Part shown: positions 1 to 7,327 of the stretch, one piece after another
Layout: the number at the start of each line of letters is the position of its first letter
Numbering within the stretch: the first letter of the stretch is position 1
From: JAZNQN01 sp045656005
GTDB lineage: Bacteria > Bacillota > Clostridia > UMGS1883 > UMGS1540
Direction: 5' to 3'
Length of the DNA stretch: 20,300 nucleotides
Assembly (NCBI GenBank): GCA_045656005.1
Contig: JAZOQG010000020.1
Span: 1-20,300 of the forward strand
The notes under the pieces: model-generated
The model's input: only the letters and a program-made list of their open reading frames with translations
The model's database searches: none
Told to the model about the DNA's origin: nothing
Made by a program: the position numbers and the translations under genes

Positions 1-181
1 CCGCACCAAAATCCATTCAAAATTCTATCCATTTCAGGTCAGGGAATTTTTAAAGTGCGGATTTTTGGTTTGGCAAGGCAAAAACGCAGGAAATACTTTG
101 TGTATTTCCGAGTATTTTAACAAAGCGAAAGCGTAAATCCGCCTTTTAAAATCGTGGTTCGGATTATATGCTTTCGGCTAA
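1..181. repeat. Partial copy of a dispersed intergenic repeat element (copy 1)
   Basis: This stretch shares a core with the element at the far right of the window. Both contain GCAAGGCAAAAACG (73-86 here), then a small hairpin built on AATAC/GTATT (89-109 here, stem GGAAATAC/GTATTTCC), then GAGTATTTTAACAAAGC (110-126), and end near GGTTCGGAT (155-163). The outer ends of the two copies differ. The element runs off the left edge of the window, so its full length is not visible. Its right boundary is placed near 178-181, where DUF4417 coding similarity stops. It is non-coding and too short for a transposase, so it is probably a non-autonomous or MITE-like repeat. Confidence 0.7.
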
Positions 182-556
182 CTTCAATTCCGTTATTTTG
201 AAGCCATGCTGCCAATGCTCTCGAGCGATATGTATTCCATATCTGCATACATAGTGGCATGTTTCTGTACAGGCTGAAATCAGGTGAAATAACACCTTTA
301 AATTTTTTGAGCTTATCAAGGTACTGTTTTGGGTTATTCCAAAACCTTTCAAACTTTACGTCATGTTCGTAAAATACAATCCAAGAGTCAAAATCATGGC
401 AAGTTTTAGACATTGCTTTTGATAATGTAACAACTTTTTCAGGCAATTTGTCGCTTGTTTTTAGTTTGGGAAATTCGAAATAACCATCGTACTCAGCATT
501 CTCCACTAAAAAAGAGTGAAACACGTCATGTCTACCAATAATTTGTTTTTTTCCAT
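117..556 (-). pseudogene. DUF4417 family protein, damaged at both ends
   Basis: The reading frame contains the DUF4417 hallmark regions: a GRHDVF start region, KTSDKLPEK, WNNPKQYL, and GVISPDFSLYRNMPL followed by QIWNTYRSRAL and NNGIEV. In family members I recall, NGIEV is followed by IPNVRWGD and about 60-100 more residues. Here the frame runs instead into the repeat element at about 181 and continues as repeat-derived sequence to 117. At the 5' end, a good Shine-Dalgarno (AAAGGAGAG, 575-567) precedes an ATG at 556-554, but that ATG is one base out of frame with the DUF4417 frame. The mismatch lies across a run of seven A residues (552-546); eight would restore MEKKQIIGRHD. The frame stays open upstream to a GTG at 686, but that stretch contains the promoter. 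DUF4417 genes are typical of phages and mobile elements; their function is unknown. I read this as a decayed accessory gene interrupted by an element insertion. Confidence 0.75.
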
Positions 557-576
557 GGTTTACATACTCTCCTTTA

Positions 577-605
577 ATTATAACTATATTTTTGACAGCT
601 GTCAA
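577..605 (-). promoter_or_regulatory. Promoter with 14-bp palindrome over the -35, upstream of the DUF4417 remnant
   Basis: On the minus strand TTGACA (605-600), a 17-bp spacer and TATAAT (582-577) form a consensus sigma-A promoter. The -35 is half of a perfect 14-bp palindrome, TTGACAGCTGTCAA (592-605), which is operator-like. The predicted +1 falls at about 570, inside or just before the Shine-Dalgarno, so the leader would be unusually short. No gene lies in 557-869; apart from this promoter and the ssb promoter I see nothing there. Confidence 0.55.
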
Positions 606-741
606 CCATCTGACTAAGTTATAACACAATGCATACATGACATACCATGGCATCTTTTTGTCCTGTTTTGTCGCATGCTGTCGCACATTATCGAACAGAA
701 CTCACTTTGCAAAATTTCCCCCAGTTTTTTCCAAAAAACTC

Positions 742-771
742 TTGACAACTATTCCCAAATATTGGTATAAT
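742..771 (+). promoter_or_regulatory. ssb promoter
   Basis: TTGACA at 742-747 and TATAAT at 766-771 are separated by 18 bp, and TGG just before the -10 makes it an extended -10. It drives the SSB-like gene starting at 870, leaving a leader of about 90 nt. Confidence 0.75.
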
Positions 772-869
772 TGTAATAAATTCCCAAATAGGAAAAATTA
801 CACATATTTGAAAGGCGGCATGAATAAACTATGTTAAATGAAATATACCAAGGAGAGGAGCACATTATT

Positions 870-1499
870 ATGGATTTGCAATCAACAAACATTGCAACAG
901 TTTCAGGTTACGTTTTAAGCGAGGCTGAGTTTAGCCACGAGGTTTACGGAGAAGGATTTTACACCTTTTTCGTTGATGTCCCACGCCTCAGCGAAGCATC
1001 AGACAAAATTCCGGTTACAATTTCGGAGAGACTTTTGTCCCCCGATAAACTGGAAACAGGCACTCACATTACGATAATGGGTCAGTTCCGTTCCTACAAT
1101 AATTACACGGATACAGGCTCCAAGCTTTTACTTACTCTTTTTGCAAGGGAAATTATTTTTACTGATGAGGAGCCGAAAACTCCAAATGAAATTGTGCTTA
1201 CGGGTTTTATTTGCAAGCCACCCGTTTACAGGCACACCCCCTTCGGCAGAGAAATTGCCGACATACTTCTTGCGGTCAACCGCTCCTATAATAAATCTGA
1301 TTATATCCCCTGCATAGCATGGGGCAGAAATGCGAGGTTTTGTCAGGGACTCTGTGTGGGAAGTAAAATCCGCCTTACAGGCAGAATTCAATCAAGAGAA
1401 TATAAAAAAAGAATTGGTGAAGATGAATTTGTAACAAAAACTGCTTATGAAGTTTCTGTTATAAAACTAGAGGAGGAAACTATTGCCGCAGAGGCATAA
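870..1499 (+). CDS. Single-stranded DNA-binding protein with two OB folds
   Basis: This 209-residue protein carries two OB-fold units. Residues 1-105 form a divergent first unit. Residues about 108-200 form a recognisable SSB-type unit, from NEIVLTGFICKPP through the SSB-like IPCIAWGRNARF to RLTGRIQSREY. It should bind ssDNA during replication or repair in the cytoplasm. At 209 residues with two folds it differs from the usual Ssb (about 140-170 residues, one OB fold plus an acidic tail). The typical DDIPF tail is absent, and the end is EEETIAAEA. The start at 870 is chosen because AGGAGAGGAG (851-860) lies 9 nt upstream; an in-frame ATG at 831 lacks such a site and would translate through the Shine-Dalgarno. 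The gene is monocistronic, between its own promoter and a strong terminator. It may be a paralogue of the replicative Ssb, because rpsF/rpsR do not flank it. Confidence 0.85.
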   Translation: MDLQSTNIATVSGYVLSEAEFSHEVYGEGFYTFFVDVPRLSEASDKIPVTISERLLSPDKLETGTHITIMGQFRSYNNYTDTGSKLLLTLFAREIIFTDEEPKTPNEIVLTGFICKPPVYRHTPFGREIADILLAVNRSYNKSDYIPCIAWGRNARFCQGLCVGSKIRLTGRIQSREYKKRIGEDEFVTKTAYEVSVIKLEEETIAAEA

Positions 1500-1503
1500 A
1501 TAG

Positions 1504-1546
1504 AAAAAGGCAGTGACACGATAAAATCGTTTGTCACTGCCTTTTT
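1504..1546. terminator. Bidirectional terminator between ssb and ylmH
   Basis: The stem GGCAGTGACA (1509-1518) pairs with TGTCACTGCC (1532-1541) and is extended by A5/T5 tracts. An inner CGAT/ATCG stem caps it. It can stop ssb rightward and the prs-ylmH run leftward. Confidence 0.9.
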
Positions 1547-1558
1547 AAAATTTTATGA

Positions 1559-2305
1559 TTACATATATTTTTGAATTTTTATGTGAATTCTACCCTTTCT
1601 GCTTACATTACCAACTTCCGAAAGGACCGCTCTTCCTTTTCTGTGCACCTTTATTTTGTCACCTTCCGAAACCTTAAAGTCGGCTTTTTGCACAAGGACG
1701 TCATTTACATACACACTGCCTGCCGAAATAAATGCGGCGGCATTCCCTCGGGAAAGCGAAAAAGCAGACGAAACCAAAGCATCAAGCCGAAGAGAGGAAA
1801 CACTGTCTGCAACCTCTCTTATTTTCTGTTCGGGAATTTCAATCTCTTCTATACCCAGAATTTCAGCCTGAAGATTTATTCTGCCTGCTTTATTATAATT
1901 AAGCTCTATAAAATCCGCCATCTCACTTTTTACTATAATCTGAGCAAAATCGTCTGCCACCAGAATATCGCCCACTGCGTCACGGCTTATTCCAAGGGAC
2001 AGTATGCTCCCAAGATAATCTCTGTGAGAAAGCTTTTTGTATCCGCTATGAGAAACCTTTATTATTTTAAGAAAGTCTGCCATATCCCCCTCATCCCAGT
2101 CAGGATAAAAGCAAAGGATTTTTCTTTCGGCATCTTCATATCCGCCCCACATTTTAAAGGGAGCATAAAACTCGTTTTTCATTCCTCCCACAACTGTCTG
2201 CTCATTCAAATTCAAAAACCTTGTAACTGTTTTAAAATTTTTATTAAAGCAGTCGCCATGCTTATCCAAAATGTGGGCTCTGAAAATTTTTTCTTCCTTA
2301 TTAAT
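1559..2305 (-). CDS. ylmH: YlmH-type S4-domain RNA-binding protein, probable ATT start
   Basis: The protein has the YlmH layout: an N-terminal RNA-binding region (FLNLNEQ, GGYEDAERKILCFYPD), a middle region with SHRDYLGSILSLGI (YlmH signature: HRDxLGalLgLGI), and a C-terminal S4 domain (LRLDALVSSAFSLSRGNA onward). YlmH proteins bind ribosome-associated RNA; in Bacillus the protein has been tied to ribosome quality control as well as to the division-gene cluster. The start is unusual. Family-like residues (INKEEKIFRAHILDKHGD) extend upstream to an ATT codon at 2305-2303. GGAG (2318-2315) lies 9 nt before it, and the next upstream in-frame codons end in a TGA at 2314. The only standard alternative in the right region is a TTG at 2269, which has no ribosome-binding site and would remove the conserved N-terminus. 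With the ATT start the protein has 248 residues, near the family norm of about 257. It lies 18 nt after prs, so it is probably co-transcribed. Confidence 0.85.
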   Translation of the reverse strand: MNKEEKIFRAHILDKHGDCFNKNFKTVTRFLNLNEQTVVGGMKNEFYAPFKMWGGYEDAERKILCFYPDWDEGDMADFLKIIKVSHSGYKKLSHRDYLGSILSLGISRDAVGDILVADDFAQIIVKSEMADFIELNYNKAGRINLQAEILGIEEIEIPEQKIREVADSVSSLRLDALVSSAFSLSRGNAAAFISAGSVYVNDVLVQKADFKVSEGDKIKVHRKGRAVLSEVGNVSRKGRIHIKIQKYM

Positions 2306-2323
2306 AAACGTTCACTCCAAAAA

Positions 2324-3340
2324 TTAATTAAAAAGCGGACTTACGGAAATATCCGCATAAACTCTCTTGATTGCCTCTGCAAAAAGGTCAGCAACGGAAA
2401 GAGTAACAATTTTGTCAATTTTCTTCTCTGCGGGAAGTTCAATTGTGTCAAGCACAACAAGTTCCTTTATAGGAGAAGCTTCAATTCTTTCGATTGCAGG
2501 GCCTGAAAGAACAGGGTGTGTACAACACGCATAAATTTCTTTTGCACCACGGTCTATAAGTGCCTGTGCACCGTGAGTAATTGTACCTGCAGTATCTATC
2601 ATATCATCAACCAAAATACATCTTTTGTCTTTAATGTCACCGATTATGTTCATAACCTCTGCAACATTTGGCTTCGGTCTTCTCTTATCGATAATTGCAA
2701 TAGGTGCATCAAGTCCTCTTGCAAAGTTTCTAGCTCTTGTAACACTTCCGAAGTCAGGAGATACTACAACAACATCATCAAGGTCGTCTTTAAATTTCTC
2801 TTTAAAGTAAGGATAAAGACGAGGTACACCCAAAAGGTGGTCAAGAGGAATGTTGAAAAATCCCTGAATCTGGGGAGCATGTAAATCCATTGTGAGAACA
2901 CGGTCAGCTCCTGCACTTGTAAGAAGGTCAGCAACAAGTTTTGCTGAAATCGGATCGCGTGCCTTTGATTTTCTGTCCTGACGTGCATATCCGTAATAGG
3001 GAATAACCGCTGTTATTCTTCCTGCAGATGCTCTTTTGAAAGCATCAATCATAATAAGAAGTTCCATAAGGTTATTATTAACGGGTTCGCAAGTTGACTG
3101 AACAATAAACACGTCGCTTCCGCGAACAGTTTCGTATGTATTTACAAAAATTTCACCATCACTAAAACTTCCTACTTCAGCTTTACCGAGGGAAATTTCT
3201 CCCACCATGCTTTCTCCTGACGGAAGATTTGTAATTTTGTACTCAGCAACCTTTTTCTTAAGTGCTTCAACAATTTCTTCACCTAATTTTTTGCTTGCGT
3301 TTCCGGTGAAAATTTTGATGTCTTTTCCGTGTGTAATCAT
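2324..3340 (-). CDS. prs: Ribose-phosphate pyrophosphokinase (PRPP synthetase)
   Basis: It makes PRPP from ribose-5-phosphate and ATP for nucleotide, histidine and tryptophan synthesis. Visible motifs are FSDGEI (about residue 59), the flexible-loop PYYGYARQDRK (114-124), the catalytic-histidine region MDLHAPQIQG (H154) and the PRPP-binding loop DDMIDTAGT (245-253). At 338 residues it is 20-25 longer than the usual 310-320. The excess sits at about residues 28-50, between the first helix and LGKAEVG, where typical enzymes have only a short linker. GGGAGG (3356-3351) precedes the ATG by 10 nt, and the glmU stop is only 2 bp upstream, so the two are in one operon. This matches the Bacillus glmU(gcaD)-prs order. 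Confidence 0.96.
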   Translation of the reverse strand: MITHGKDIKIFTGNASKKLGEEIVEALKKKVAEYKITNLPSGESMVGEISLGKAEVGSFSDGEIFVNTYETVRGSDVFIVQSTCEPVNNNLMELLIMIDAFKRASAGRITAVIPYYGYARQDRKSKARDPISAKLVADLLTSAGADRVLTMDLHAPQIQGFFNIPLDHLLGVPRLYPYFKEKFKDDLDDVVVVSPDFGSVTRARNFARGLDAPIAIIDKRRPKPNVAEVMNIIGDIKDKRCILVDDMIDTAGTITHGAQALIDRGAKEIYACCTHPVLSGPAIERIEASPIKELVVLDTIELPAEKKIDKIVTLSVADLFAEAIKRVYADISVSPLFN

Positions 3341-3342
3341 TT

Positions 3343-4713
3343 TTAATTTTCCTCCCTTTTATCCTTCCAGTTAGTTTTTATAACCTGCCTTGCTCTGGCA
3401 ATGGCAAGAGTTTTCTCGGGTACTTCATCAGTAATTGTAGAGCCTGCCGCAATATATGCACCATCTCCTACATTTACGGGCGATACCAAATTTGTATTAC
3501 AGCCTATAAATGCCTTGTCACCGATAGTAGTTCTGTGTTTTTTCTTTCCGTCGTAATTTACCGTAATGGTTCCGCAGCCGAAATTTACTCCTTTTCCGAC
3601 ATCAGCATCACCAACATAAGTTAAATGCGACGCTTTTGTTTTGTCACCCAAAACTGCATTTTTTATTTCAACAAAGTCTCCCACCTTGCATCCGTTGCCG
3701 ATTATGCTTCCGGGTCTTATATAGGTGAAAGGACCAATGTTGCAGTCGTTTCCGATATTGCAGGAAAGTGCAACCGTATTGTCAAGTTTTGAACCTCTTC
3801 CTACAAAACTATCCACAACTTTTGAGTTTGGACCTATAACGCAGTCAGCACAAATTTTTGTTTTTCCGCTCAAAATTGTGCCCGACAAAATTTCAGCATC
3901 GCTTTCAATTATAACATCAGGTCCTATAAAAGTATTTTCAATGTTCTGAAAGTATACTCCGTTTAAAGCATGAGCTTCATTTATTCTTCTGCGCATTATG
4001 GCATCAACTTTTGTAAGCTCAAGTTTTGTGTTAACTCCGAGTATTTCATCAGGGTCGGAAACCTCAAAACAACCTACTCCCTTTCCTTCCCTTTTTAAAA
4101 CATCAATTGTATCAGTAAGATAATATTCGCCCTGGGCGTTATTATTATCTATTTTCGACAAAGCATCTTTAAGGTCTGTCGCCCTAAACCAATACATTCC
4201 GCCGTTAATTTCGCGGATTTCCTTTTCTTCGTCGGTAGCATCAGCAAACTCTACTATTTTCAAAAGCTCGCCTTTGTCGTTTTTAATAATTCTTCCGTAT
4301 CTTGCCGCATCAGGCAAAGTGGCTGTGAAAACTGTGCAGCTAAAACCATTTTTCTCGTGAAACTCAAATGATTCACTTAAAGTTTTTTCAGTAATAAGGG
4401 GAGCGTCTCCCGACAAAATAACAACGTGCTCCGTTTCATCACCAATAAACTCGAAGGCACGCATTACTGCGTCACCTGTTCCGAGAAGCTCTGTCTGATG
4501 GGCATAAACTATTTTATCTCCCAAAACAGACTTAACCTCTTCCATTTTGTGTCCTACAACTGCGATAACTTTTTCCACTCCCATTTTCCCTACGGCTCTC
4601 ACAACGTGGCACACCATACTTTCTCCTGCCACCTTCTGCACTACCTTTGAATGAGCGGACTTCATTCTGCTGCCTTTTCCTGCTGCCATTATTACAGCTG
4701 CTTTATTATTCAT
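3343..4713 (-). CDS. glmU: Bifunctional UDP-GlcNAc pyrophosphorylase / glucosamine-1-phosphate acetyltransferase
   Basis: GlmU makes UDP-GlcNAc, the precursor of peptidoglycan, in two steps. The N-terminal nucleotidyltransferase is shown by AAGKGSRMKS (residues 10-19), LLGTGDA and LSGDAPLI, then EINGGMYWF and NNAQGEYYLTD. The C-terminal left-handed beta-helix acetyltransferase is shown by hexapeptide-type repeats from about residue 255 and the signature SHLTYVGDADVG, followed by NFGCGTITVNYDG. The length of 456 residues equals the Bacillus enzyme. AAGGAG lies just upstream of the ATG. No clear promoter is seen between spoVG and glmU, so expression probably depends on read-through of the spoVG terminator. 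Confidence 0.97.
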   Translation of the reverse strand: MNNKAAVIMAAGKGSRMKSAHSKVVQKVAGESMVCHVVRAVGKMGVEKVIAVVGHKMEEVKSVLGDKIVYAHQTELLGTGDAVMRAFEFIGDETEHVVILSGDAPLITEKTLSESFEFHEKNGFSCTVFTATLPDAARYGRIIKNDKGELLKIVEFADATDEEKEIREINGGMYWFRATDLKDALSKIDNNNAQGEYYLTDTIDVLKREGKGVGCFEVSDPDEILGVNTKLELTKVDAIMRRRINEAHALNGVYFQNIENTFIGPDVIIESDAEILSGTILSGKTKICADCVIGPNSKVVDSFVGRGSKLDNTVALSCNIGNDCNIGPFTYIRPGSIIGNGCKVGDFVEIKNAVLGDKTKASHLTYVGDADVGKGVNFGCGTITVNYDGKKKHRTTIGDKAFIGCNTNLVSPVNVGDGAYIAAGSTITDEVPEKTLAIARARQVIKTNWKDKREEN

Positions 4714-4729
4714 ATATAATCTCCTTACT

Positions 4730-4742
4730 GCCGCTTAGCGGC
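4730..4742. other. Short palindrome before glmU
   Basis: GCCGC, TTA and GCGGC form a small hairpin between the spoVG terminator and the glmU Shine-Dalgarno. It could tune translation of glmU or be incidental. Confidence 0.35.
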
Positions 4743-4758
4743 ATGGTCAAAATACGTC

Positions 4759-4787
4759 AAAAAAGGCAAGAATTAACTTGCCTTTTT
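4759..4787 (-). terminator. Intrinsic terminator between spoVG and glmU
   Basis: AAAAAGGCAAG (4760-4770) and CTTGCCTTTTT (4777-4787) form an 11-bp stem with a 6-nt loop and a T tract on the minus strand. It would cap spoVG messages and let only part of transcription into glmU-prs-ylmH. Confidence 0.85.
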
Positions 4788-4798
4788 GCACCCAGGCA

Positions 4799-5080
4799 TT
4801 ACTCGCCCGCGTTTTCCGAGGGAGCATCCTCTGCCATTTCATAAGCAGCAATGATTGCACTCTGGAGTTTTTCACGCATTTGGGCATTGATGGGGTGTGC
4901 AATGTCCTTGAATTCACCGTCAGGTGTTTTTCTGCTTGGCATAGCAATAAATACCTTGTCTTGTCCCTCAATAACTTTGATGTCATGAATAACAAGTGCT
5001 TCGTCAAACGTTACCGAGACCACAGCCTTCATCTTACCCTCAGAATTCATTTTTCTGATTCGGATATCCGTGATTTCCAT
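4799..5080 (-). CDS. spoVG: SpoVG, septation/sporulation RNA-binding regulator
   Basis: The 93-residue protein matches SpoVG almost end to end: MEITDIRIRKM, ALVIHDIKVIEG, FIAMPSRKTPDGEFKDIAHP, INAQMREKLQSAI. SpoVG proteins are small nucleic-acid-binding regulators acting in sporulation, septation and virulence gene control in Firmicutes. The ATG at 5080 follows AGGAGG (5094-5089) with an 8-nt gap. Its place directly before glmU and prs is the conserved Bacillus/Clostridium order. In B. subtilis spoVG is under sigma-H; here I see a sigma-A-like promoter and no convincing sigma-H site. Confidence 0.97.
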   Translation of the reverse strand: MEITDIRIRKMNSEGKMKAVVSVTFDEALVIHDIKVIEGQDKVFIAMPSRKTPDGEFKDIAHPINAQMREKLQSAIIAAYEMAEDAPSENAGE

Positions 5081-5141
5081 ACCTAACGCCTCCTGTGTAT
5101 AATATCGCTTATTTACCTTATAGAAAATAAACCTTAATTAT

Positions 5142-5170
5142 ATTCTAACAGACTTTTTAAAATTTTTCAA
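5142..5170 (-). promoter_or_regulatory. spoVG promoter
   Basis: On the minus strand TTGAAA (5170-5165), a 17-bp spacer and TAGAAT (5147-5142) precede spoVG, giving a leader of about 55-60 nt with AGGAGG near its end. Confidence 0.7.
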
Positions 5171-5212
5171 GAAATTTTTTAATAAAGTATATGTTTTTTT
5201 TCAAAAAAGGTG

Positions 5213-5218
5213 TATAAT
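5213..5218 (+). promoter_or_regulatory. Probable -10 of the murC promoter
   Basis: TATAAT lies about 40 nt before the murC start, on the strand opposite spoVG. No good -35 is seen at the right spacing (TATGTT at 17 bp), so only the -10 is called. Confidence 0.45.
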
Positions 5219-5259
5219 GTAAATAAAGTCATATTTTTTTATGAAAGGAATGACAGTTT

Positions 5260-6630
5260 TTGAACACCTTTGACCTTGGAAAAATACCTGAAAACGGGAA
5301 AATTCACTTTATCGGAATAGGCGGCATAAGCATGAGCGGTCTCGCTGAGATAATGCTTGGTCGCGGATACAAAGTGTCAGGCTCCGATATAACCGAGACA
5401 CATATTGTAAAAAAATTAAAAAATATGGGTGCCGAAATTTACATAGGACACAGTGCTGATAATATCAGAAATTGCGATTTAGTTGTATATACTGCGGCTA
5501 TTCATCCCGATAATCCTGAATATATGGAGGCACAAAGACAAGGCGTCATAATGATAGAGCGCCCCACGCTTCTCGGAAGTGTTATGAAATATTTTAAATA
5601 CGCAGTTGCAGTTTCGGGAACTCACGGAAAGACCTCAACAACCTCAATGATGTCACATATTATGCTTTCGTCAGAATGTGACCCCACAATTTCAATCGGC
5701 GGAGAACTGCCTGCAATAGGCGGGAATATAAGGGTTGGCGAAAGCGACTATTTTCTTTGTGAAGCATGTGAATATCACCAGAGCTTTTTAAAGTTTTTCC
5801 CATATATAAGCATAATTTTGAATGTAGAAGAAGACCATCTTGATTACTTCTCAGGTCTCGACCATATAATTGACACTTTTCGCTCACTTGCCCTCCTAAC
5901 CCCTGATGACGGCGCAGTTGTTGCAAACATAGATAACGAAAATGTTTGCCGCACAGTGGAAGGAATAAACAAAAATGTGATAAGTTGCTCCATCGAAACC
6001 AATGCGGATTATAAAGCGGAAAATATTATTTTAAATGAGCGTGGCTGTGGCGAGTTTGACGTCTTTGAAAAAGGAAAACTTCTCGGTAGAGTGTGCCTCT
6101 CCGTCCCCGGAATGCACAACGTGTCAAACGCAATCTGTTCAATTGCCGCCGCAAGATATTTGAGTCTACCATTTGAAAAAATTCAGGCAGGACTTCTTTC
6201 CTATGGCGGTGTTGACAGAAGATTTCAGAAAAAAGGCGAAAAAAACGGTGTCACCGTGATAGACGATTATGCCCATCACCCGACAGAAATCCGCGCAACA
6301 TTGTCAACTGCCAAAAAAATGAATTTCAATAATATATGGTGCGTTTTCCAACCTCACACCTATACAAGAACAAAAACACTTTATCCCGACTTTATAGATG
6401 CTTTAAGTTGCGATATAAATATTATAATAATTGATATTTATGCTGCAAGAGAACCCGATACTGGTCTTGTTTCTTCAAAACAGCTTGCAGGCGATATCGA
6501 AGGGGCAGTATATATCCCCGACTTTGAAAGCTGCGTTGACTTTTTAAATGAAAACGCAAAAGAAGGCGACCTTGTAATTACAATGGGTGCAGGAACAGTT
6601 TTTAAAGTTGGCGATATGTTTCTTAAGTAA
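5260..6630 (+). CDS. murC: UDP-N-acetylmuramate--L-alanine ligase
   Basis: MurC adds L-alanine to UDP-MurNAc, the first peptide step of peptidoglycan synthesis, in the cytoplasm. The sequence shows the N-terminal nucleotide-binding loop FIGIGGISMSG (about 17-27), the Mur ligase ATP loop GTHGKTSTT (120-128), the substrate-region residues CEACEYHQSF (167-176) and the C-terminal DDYAHHPTE (335-343). The length of 456 residues is typical. The start is a TTG at 5260, chosen because AAAGGAAT (5244-5251) lies 8 nt upstream and the protein then begins at the expected distance from the first glycine loop. It is divergent from spoVG and shares a terminator with the convergent DUF1836 gene. Confidence 0.96.
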   Translation: MNTFDLGKIPENGKIHFIGIGGISMSGLAEIMLGRGYKVSGSDITETHIVKKLKNMGAEIYIGHSADNIRNCDLVVYTAAIHPDNPEYMEAQRQGVIMIERPTLLGSVMKYFKYAVAVSGTHGKTSTTSMMSHIMLSSECDPTISIGGELPAIGGNIRVGESDYFLCEACEYHQSFLKFFPYISIILNVEEDHLDYFSGLDHIIDTFRSLALLTPDDGAVVANIDNENVCRTVEGINKNVISCSIETNADYKAENIILNERGCGEFDVFEKGKLLGRVCLSVPGMHNVSNAICSIAAARYLSLPFEKIQAGLLSYGGVDRRFQKKGEKNGVTVIDDYAHHPTEIRATLSTAKKMNFNNIWCVFQPHTYTRTKTLYPDFIDALSCDINIIIIDIYAAREPDTGLVSSKQLAGDIEGAVYIPDFESCVDFLNENAKEGDLVITMGAGTVFKVGDMFLK

Positions 6631-6658
6631 GTTTCTCCACGAACTAAAAAATGATACA

Positions 6659-6692
6659 AAAAAATGAAACGAATTAATTCGTTTCATTTTTT
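6659..6692. terminator. Bidirectional terminator between murC and the DUF1836 gene
   Basis: A perfect 15-bp stem, AAAAAATGAAACGAA (6659-6673) with its complement (6678-6692), encloses a 4-nt TTAA loop. It works in both directions. The last codons and stop of the DUF1836 gene lie inside it. Confidence 0.9.
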
Positions 6693-7174
6693 GTATTTCC
6701 AATCATATAATTTGCATAAGTAAGATTTCCCACCGCTCTTGCAACAGAACGAATGATAAGGTCCTCGGGACTTTTGTTTTCATTGGAGCTTACCTTACCA
6801 CCTTCAAAAATGGCTGAAATAGCCTCTTCAACTTCATCGCAAAAGAGATTGTACGCCTCGGGAATTTTGTATTTTTTAAGTACAAAGGCCATACCATCAC
6901 AAATCTGACCTATCGGCATAAATCTTTTGAGCATGCACACAACATAAAGGTATGCAAGATGTACTCTGTCATATTTCTTTTTTATCGGTGGTTTTACTAT
7001 TTTCTGCTTAACGTAGTTATTTATCATGGCAGGTGTTATAATTTTTTCGTTTCTCGAAAAAATCTCAAGATTATTTTCGAGAATACTTACAACCTGGTCC
7101 ATATAAAGCTCAATTTCAGGAAAATCCTCCCATCTGGGGCATCTGTATTCAAGATAAATATTTTTTATGTCCAT
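6674..7174 (-). CDS. DUF1836 domain protein, MerR-like DNA-binding regulator candidate
   Basis: This 166-residue protein carries the DUF1836 signature: ITPAMINNYVKQKIVKPPIKK (about residues 46-66), then YDRVHLAYLYVVCMLK and MPIGQI. The family resembles the winged-helix DNA-binding part of MerR regulators and is a presumed transcription factor of unknown targets in Firmicutes. The N-terminal PRWEDFPEIELYMDQV is also usual for the family. The ATG at 7174 has a weak site (GGTGA, 6 nt upstream). It is transcribed alone from a strong promoter. No target can be inferred from the neighbours. Confidence 0.85.
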   Translation of the reverse strand: MDIKNIYLEYRCPRWEDFPEIELYMDQVVSILENNLEIFSRNEKIITPAMINNYVKQKIVKPPIKKKYDRVHLAYLYVVCMLKRFMPIGQICDGMAFVLKKYKIPEAYNLFCDEVEEAISAIFEGGKVSSNENKSPEDLIIRSVARAVGNLTYANYMIGNTKNETN

Positions 7175-7217
7175 AAAAATTCACCAAACTTTGTATAGTT
7201 TTATCAAATATACGTTA

Positions 7218-7246
7218 ATAATATCATTAAAAAGAGATTAAGTCAA
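7218..7246 (-). promoter_or_regulatory. Promoter of the DUF1836 gene
   Basis: On the minus strand TTGACT (7246-7241), a 17-bp spacer and TATTAT (7223-7218) with TGA just before it form an extended -10 promoter. It is divergent from the tRNA-Gln promoter 40 bp away. Confidence 0.75.
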
Positions 7247-7285
7247 CCGTGAAATAAAAAAATTGATTTTTTTTATAATTTAGTG

Positions 7286-7314
7286 TTGACAAATTAAGAA
7301 TTTAGAGTTATAAT
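7286..7314 (+). promoter_or_regulatory. tRNA-Gln promoter
   Basis: TTGACA (7286-7291), a 17-bp spacer and TATAAT (7309-7314) form a consensus promoter 14 bp before the mature tRNA 5' end. Confidence 0.9.
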
Positions 7315-7327
7315 ATATTTCGCACGT

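Noticed and set aside
820..837. Five-codon leader peptide before ssb
   Set aside because: ATG AAT AAA CTA TGT TAA follows a weak AAAGGCGG, but there is no attenuator or codon bias to support a regulatory leader.
1571..2506. A 311-codon open frame on the plus strand
   Set aside because: It lies antisense to ylmH and prs, has no family features and is rich in Cys/Asn/Phe as expected of a shadow of AT-rich coding DNA.
5142..5180. Sigma-H promoter for spoVG as in B. subtilis
   Set aside because: No AGGA-type -35 is present at the needed spacing; the site fits sigma-A better.
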